DNA from: Corella eumyota
Lineage: Eukaryota > Chordata > Ascidiacea > Phlebobranchia > Corellidae
DNA: 64,000 bases
Assembly: GCA_963082875.1 (NCBI GenBank)
Contig: OY720102.1
Location: 13,924,990 to 13,988,989 of the forward strand
Direction: 5' to 3'
In this document: positions 58,991-64,000 of the stretch, piece by piece
Layout: every line of letters begins with the position of its first letter
How positions within the stretch are numbered: the stretch's first letter is position 1
Program-made: the position numbers and the translations under genes
The notes under the pieces: model-generated
Told to the model about the DNA's origin: nothing
Seen by the model: only the letters and a program-made list of their open reading frames with translations
Database searches by the model: none

Positions 58991-61900
58991 TTAAAGTTTC
59001 GTTTTATTAACTATCGCTTCACTTTCTTCACAATTATTTGCTTCAACGCTCATGTGCGGTGAACCACGCAGAAGAGAAATTTGGGTCAACAAAAAGAAAA
59101 AAGAACCTGAAATTAGAAAAAAGTTTTCGTAAAAACTAACCAAAAAAATAAATTAAACTAGGTTTAATAATCAAACTATATAAACCAATAAATTATTATT
59201 AAACATCTTGGCTTTGCTGCATGAGGTCCTGGGTTCGATTCCCACTGCTCTCAAGCTGTAACGTTATTAAGTAAGGTGCTATAAACTTCTGCTAAGCCAG
59301 CACCTAATCAGCAGCATAATTATCGGGCAATTATAATCTATAATATCTCAAACTGCCTAAGTCAACTTGAGACTGGGTCGGGGTAACTAATATACCTCCA
59401 TGTTTAGGTTGTAAGGTTGACCTTCCCACATCGAAGATAAACAATTATCAGAAAAAAAACTTACTAGCCAAGTAAAATCCTTGGTAAACGATGTACAGTG
59501 CTTCCCTGACACCTAAAACTTTGATCATAGGTGGTACTATAAGAGGGGCATTCCCTCCGATATTATTGATCACAAAAATAAACATAGCGATCGCTGTCGC
59601 GCGTGACTGGACAGGAAAGAACTCAACCAAAACTCCGAACCACAATTCCGCTGTGTTTTAAATAAAATTTGATTACATTAAAGTCATCTTGAAACTGGGT
59701 CGAGGTAACTGTTGTTACTCTTAAAAAATATGAAACTATTTACCGAATAAATAAGCTCCAAAGAGCGAGATAAAAGCATAAGGCAGGGAAAAGTAAAGAG
59801 TTCCTGCCGCTAGAGGGCAGGCTATTGCTTGACTAACGACCAAAACCCACAATCTTGTTCGTACCCCTAAAAAAATTAGATTTAAAATTAAACCCGCCAA
59901 AAAAGATAATATTTCTAAATACAAATCTACAAAATTTGTGTTATATTAATAATGCTGCTAATTTACACATAATGGGACATTTATATTAACCCCCTTATAC
60001 CCCATCCCTCCTACAAAAATAAAACTGTTTTTGTACTTATTTATCCTCGATGTGGGAGGTAGAATGCACAACCTAAACATAGCGTAACGTCAATTACCCT
60101 GACCCAGTCTCAAGTTAGCAGTTTGGGATATTATAGATTATAATTGCTCAATAATTATGCTGCTGATTAAGTGCTGGCTTAGCAGGAGTTTATATTGTTT
60201 ATAGCGCCTTACTTAAGGGCTCTACAGGATGGAAGCAGTGGGGATCGAACAACGGAACTTATGTAGTGAAGACAAGGGTTTTGACTACTACACAATGCTG
60301 CCAAACTTCAATTTATGTCAAAATTTTTAAATAATTTTCGAAAACTATTTTAGAAAAGTGTCCATTCAGTAAAATCGAATTTTTAATAATATGATCAAAA
60401 TAAAGATTACCGTATTTAGAAGCAAGTAAATCGGACAAAATTCCACCAGTGATTATCCCAATCGTTCCACCAACGATGGAAGTTAAACTCATCCACAACC
60501 CCACCTCTGTGCCGGGGTAATATTGATCAAAATATAGCTGACTGTTGTAAGACCAACAAAAACTTGCTGAAAATATTAAAATTTAATTTAGATTTTGTTA
60601 TCCTCGATGTGGGAAAGTCGACTTCATGACCTGAACATAGATGAATATTTGTTACCCTGACCCAGTCTCGAGTTAACTTTAGCAGTTTGGGATATTATTA
60701 TTTTTTTGTCAAATGCGCGACTTAAACATAGAGTAAAGTTACTCCGACCCAGTCTCAAGTTGCCTGTGGCAGTTTTGGATATTATAGATTATAATTGCCC
60801 TATAATTAATCTGCTGATTAAGTGTTGACTCAGCAGTAGTTTAAATCATTTATGGTGCCTTACTCAAAAGCACTACAACATGAGAGTAGAAAGGATTAAA
60901 CCAAAGACCTCATGTAGTAAAGCAAAGTGATCGGACCACTACAGTATGTGGGGTGAGGTTTAAAGTTTGATTCCCAGTACCGGCATGTTGAAGCACCGAC
61001 TAAGGATTTTATTCATAAATATAAAACTCACCAGAATGTCTGAATGAAGCCCCAACCAGTAACAATAAGATAGTTGGAGATTTGATAAATAATTTGTTGT
61101 CAAAATTGATTTCAACAAGTTGTCAAAATTGATTTCAACACCGACTGCTTTTCTAAATAATAAAATTTATAGCCAGGTTTATAAATAGCTTAGTTAAAAA
61201 TATAGTTTGCAAAATAGGCCAAATAACTTTTAAACATTTCTCCAAAAAAATAATTTTACGGCAGACTTAAAAAATACAATTCTTATAATAAAAACGGCAG
61301 CATGGTGTAGTGGTAAGAACACTTGCTACACCACCATGAGATCGTGGGTTCAATCCCCACTGCTCTCATGTGGTAGCGCCCTTAAGTAAGCGCTAAAAAA
61401 AAGTATAAACTCCTGCTGAGCCAACACTTAATCAGAAGCATAATTATCAGACAAATATATTCAATAATATCCAAAACTACCAAAGGCAACTCGAGACTGA
61501 GTTGGGGTAACTGATGTTACTCTATGTTCAGGTTGTGAGATCGACCTTCCCACATCGAGGATAAATAAATCCAAAAAACAATTTTATTTATTAAACATTT
61601 TATCAGTATTAAAGTATTAAATACCAAAGTCTATCTCATATTTGTTATTCTCTTCAGCTTGTTCTATAATTTTACGTTCTGGTTCTTTGACAGAGAAATA
61701 TAAAATAAACGCCATAATTATGCCTGGAGCTCCAGCTATAAAGTAACACCAACGCCAGCTCTAAGAAAAAATTAACAAAAGATTAGTTAAAAATAAATTA
61801 AAAAAAATTAAATCAATTTTGTTTTTTGGGGGTTGATTTAATAAAAAAACCTAAAAGTAAACTGATTAAAAAAAGGGGTGCTACATCATGACAGCACTTG

Positions 61901-63076
61901 GGATCAAACCCAGGTCCTCATGTAGTAAAGCCAAGTGTTCTGACTACTACACCGCACTGCCGGTCAAAAATATTTAAAATATTTTCACCATTCCAAGAAT
62001 GTTGGCGTCAGTTACATAATTTCCAACAGCAAATGCCAAACCATATCCAAAATAAATTCCAAAGTTGAAAAATCTCATCGCAAAAGCTCGAACTTTCTGT
62101 GAGAAAATGTCGGCCACCAAACTTGAGGTAAGAGGGTTACAGGCCGACTCTCTGAAAAAAAAGTTTTAGGTTTTTAAGAAAATTTATTATAAGTATAGCT
62201 TAAGAGCAGTGGGAATTGAACACAGAACCTCATGTAGTGATGCCAAGTTCTCTTAGCACTACACCACGCTTTACCCACAAATTTAGTTAAAAATATTAAC
62301 TGGTACAAAAAAATTTTTTTTTTAAATATTTTTTTACTGAAACAAACTTTAAACTCACCCTGCCCCAAAGCCAACTCTCAGCAAAGCTAACAACCAATAA
62401 GTGTCAGCAAATCCGGTGGTAAAAGTCATTACCGAGTAAAAGATAACACTTGCAGATAATATCTGGATTTTAAACCATAAAATAAAAAGAATTTTTTAAA
62501 AGTTAATTAAAAATTTAAATATTGAAAAGCAAAATAAATAAAACAAATTTTTAAAAAATTTTAGGTTTGCAGAAAATGGAGTTACTGACATTTTAGCAAA
62601 AACTATATGCCAAAACCACCATTTTACTAACAATAGCACATTTTCTATTAACTCTCTTTTACTCAAAAAAAAATTTATAAAAAAAGTTTATCCTCACAGC
62701 TCTCATGCTGTAGCGCCCTTAAGTAAGGCGCTATAAATAGTATAAACTCCTGCTGAGCCAGCACTTAATCAGCAGCTTACTTAATGAGCAATTATAATAT
62801 CCCGAACTGTTGAAGGCAACTCGATACTGGGTCAGAGTAAATGATGTTACTCTATGTTTAGGACGTAAAGTTGAACTTTTCACATTGAGGATAAATTAAT
62901 ATAAAAAATAGTCGGTAATCAACCTGTTATATTTATCGCCAACAATTCCCATTACAACTCCCATAACAGTAAAAATGACAATAAATATTGGACCAGCAAG
63001 AACTTGGTATTCTATTCCCTGGCCTGAGTAATTCCATTCACAATATATCGTTCCATTCCATCCCATGAGATTACAT
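58991..63076 (-). CDS. Spinster-like MFS transporter, copy 2 (frameshifted; 5' end off window)
   Basis: Exons in reading order: 63076-62924, 62462-62360, 62151-61989, 61760-61625, 61152-61032, 60562-60411, 59866-59744, 59650-59465, 59106-58991. Motifs: CEWNYSGQGIEYQVLAGPIF (first membrane helix), GIVGDKYNR (MFS loop), TGFADTYWLLALLRVGFGAG, ESACNPLTSSLVADIFSQKV, SWRWCYFIAGAPGI, VKEPERK, GGTIGIITGGILSDLLASKY, NNIGGNAPLIVPPMIKVL. The order fits spinster (SLC63) carriers with about 12 membrane segments. Exon 61152-61032 is 121 bp against 102 in copy 1: a short direct duplication (GTTGTCAAAATTGATTTC twice) adds a net 19 bp and shifts the frame, and the next exon then meets a stop. Exon 59650-59465 lacks 12 bp, in frame. 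The initiator exon lies beyond the hAT element at 63117. Either a recent pseudogene or an allele. Confidence 0.85.
59210..59447 (+). mobile_element. SINE in a transporter intron
   Basis: Inner head GCTTTGCTGCATGAGG, B box GGTTCGATTCCC, tail CCCACATCGAAGATAAA. Partner of 37157-37398. Confidence 0.85.
60042..60302 (-). mobile_element. SINE in a transporter intron
   Basis: TTATCCTCGATGTGGGAGG to TACACAATGCTGCC. Partner of 38001-38264. Confidence 0.85.
60598..60950 (-). mobile_element. Two adjoining reversed SINEs
   Basis: A tail piece (TTATCCTCGATGTGGGAAAG) and then a copy from ~60708 with a diverged head. Partner of 38560-38942; the tail of the second copy is lost here. Confidence 0.8.
61292..61570 (+). 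mobile_element. tRNA-derived SINE, full length
   Basis: Head CGGCAGCATGGTGTAGTGG, B box GGTTCAATCCCC, tail CCCACATCGAGGATAAA. Copy 1 keeps only its two ends at 39272-39310. Confidence 0.92.
61876..61965 (-). mobile_element. SINE tRNA-like head only
   Basis: GGGATCAAACCCAGGTCC to CTACACCGCACTGCCGG. Partner of 39606-39698. Confidence 0.75.
62200..62272 (-). mobile_element. SINE tRNA-like head only
   Basis: AGAGCAGTGGGAATTGAACA to CACTACACCACGCTT, about 15 bp inside the duplication border. Confidence 0.7.
62694..62897 (+). mobile_element. SINE without outer head
   Basis: From CAGCTCTCATGCTGTAGC to TTCACATTGAGGATAAAT. In the intron between exons 63076-62924 and 62462-62360. Confidence 0.85.
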
Positions 63077-63116
63077 CTAAAAATTAGAATTATTAATAAT
63101 TTACTTTGTTAGTTAG

Positions 63117-64000
63117 TAGGGATGGGCTGAAAACCAAATTACTCGGATTCGACGAGCCCGAGTAATTTGTCGCGATACTCGGCCGAGTCCGAGTACTCGG
63201 TTATGACGTCATCTAAACGTATGACTACTCACGAAAATCTTTTTCGCATAGTAATAAAAATTAAAAAAATTTTTAAAAAAATCGCATTTATTGATTATAA
63301 AGTGTTTAACGTTGCCAAAACTATGAACTGCTGATAGCGATATGCTTTACAGTCCAAACCAAAATGTAAAAGTCTCAAATTTATTAGGCGTAAAACATTG
63401 GTACATAGAGGCTGAAAAAGACAGTTTTTAACAGGAACACAAGATAAGCATTATATTACAAATCAAAATACAATGGACCTTATTATAAAAACACTTAAAA
63501 ACGAACAGTCTGCATTAAATTTGTTTTTATTAAATCAATAATTAAAATTGAGATTTTTTAAATTAACATGTAAAAAGGTTAGCATTTCTACGTGCTTTGG
63601 TTTTAAACGGTTGCGCAAAGGGGAAACGACTACCCCAGAAGAGCTAAACAATCTTTCTGATGAGACGCTTGTGGGCATGATAAAAATGAAACTGCCAGCA
63701 AAAACAAAGCAGGGCGATCATTTCGAAATTTAGTCCAAAATTGAAAAGGACACTTGTTGTATTTAATGCGTGGCGCGGACATGTACTGCGAAACATGTGT
63801 TTTAATCAGTTGTTCCCAAGATTTATCATGTGTCCTCGGTTGGGAGAGCTGCTCATCACCACCAATTTCATCAAAAATTAAACTCCGCAAATCTTCTTCC
63901 GATGACGATGAACTTTCGTTTGGTTCTTCCGGCACTACAACAACCCTGCCCTTCTCAATAGCAGCTTCTTCAATAAGCATAGTGAAATACAAAACGTCTT
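63117..64000 (-). mobile_element. hAT DNA transposon, 3' end, cut by window edge
   Basis: Terminal sequence TAGGGATGGGCTGAAAACC followed by ATTACTCGG/CCGAGTAATT-type palindromes, typical of hAT ends. The minus-strand coding region (64000 to the stop at 63535) ends with the dimerisation region: QYMSAPRIKY, CPFQFWTKFRNDRPALFLLA, then PTSVSSERLFSSSGVVVSPL and LKPKHVEMLTFLHVNLKNL. A small frame change separates the two blocks near 63,660. The element lies upstream of the transporter exon at 63076; whether it sits in an intron or has removed the 5' end cannot be told. Confidence 0.85.

Larger units (their letters stand above)
50134..62287. repeat. Segmental duplication, copy 2 (12.2 kb)
   Basis: Partner of 27723-40065. 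The transporter gene continues to the right of its border with 5' exons, so this copy seems to be the original site on that side. It gained the solo LTR 52750-54032 after duplication, since copy 1 still has the empty site near 30,690. Confidence 0.9.

Noticed and set aside
1-64000. A bacterial-type operon, defence island or other gene-cluster system
   Set aside because: Genes are split by introns, far apart, and unrelated in function. No coordinated multi-gene system is visible beyond duplicated segments and transposons.

Overview
The window is nuclear DNA of an animal: AT-rich, intron-rich and crowded with transposable elements. Spliced genes with GT/AG introns, an animal cytochrome P450 reductase, a spinster-like transporter, a DHHC palmitoyltransferase and a collagen plus F5/8C secreted protein all point to a metazoan. 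The roughly 270-bp tRNA-headed SINE that recurs about 25 times resembles, from memory, composite SINEs described in the sea squirt Ciona. A tunicate is therefore my best guess, but the sequence does not prove it.

Region 1 (1-10.8 kb): the 5' two thirds of NADPH-cytochrome P450 reductase on the minus strand. Ten exons join in phase to 457 codons; the rest runs off the left edge. Its introns hold SINE copies, a hAT-type MITE, a 1.75-kb array of 29-bp repeats with a 638-bp higher-order period, and arrays of a 57-bp repeat that looks like a piece of the SINE copied in tandem.

Region 2 (11-24 kb): gene-poor and built of nested insertions. One SINE (12.7 to 23.6 kb) holds a 339-bp solo LTR and a broken Ty3/gypsy element. 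The gypsy element holds a 7-kb CACTA-like DNA transposon with two genes, and its transposase gene holds a 1.1-kb solo LTR.

Region 3 (24-63 kb): a partial collagen/F5/8C gene copy (24.7-25.9 kb), then two copies of a ~12.3-kb segment at 27,723-40,065 and 50,134-62,287. Each carries a hAT fragment, a collagen/F5/8C gene, a BEL/Pao fossil, a satellite array, a hAT MITE and a spinster-like transporter, all reading to the left except the BEL fossil. About 10 kb between the copies holds the first three exons of a DHHC palmitoyltransferase gene, a Ty3/gypsy element with a long open pol frame, and three minisatellites. The left transporter copy lacks its 5' exons and has two in-frame stops. The right copy keeps its 5' exons but carries a frameshifting 19-bp net insertion. 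The left collagen/F5/8C copy looks intact; the right one has lost the start of one exon.

Region 4 (63.1-64 kb): the 3' end of a hAT DNA transposon, cut by the window edge.

There is no operon-like logic. The functional content is one housekeeping redox gene, a small secreted-lectin-like family, and damaged copies of a transporter and of a palmitoyltransferase. The main biology is segmental duplication and repeat growth.
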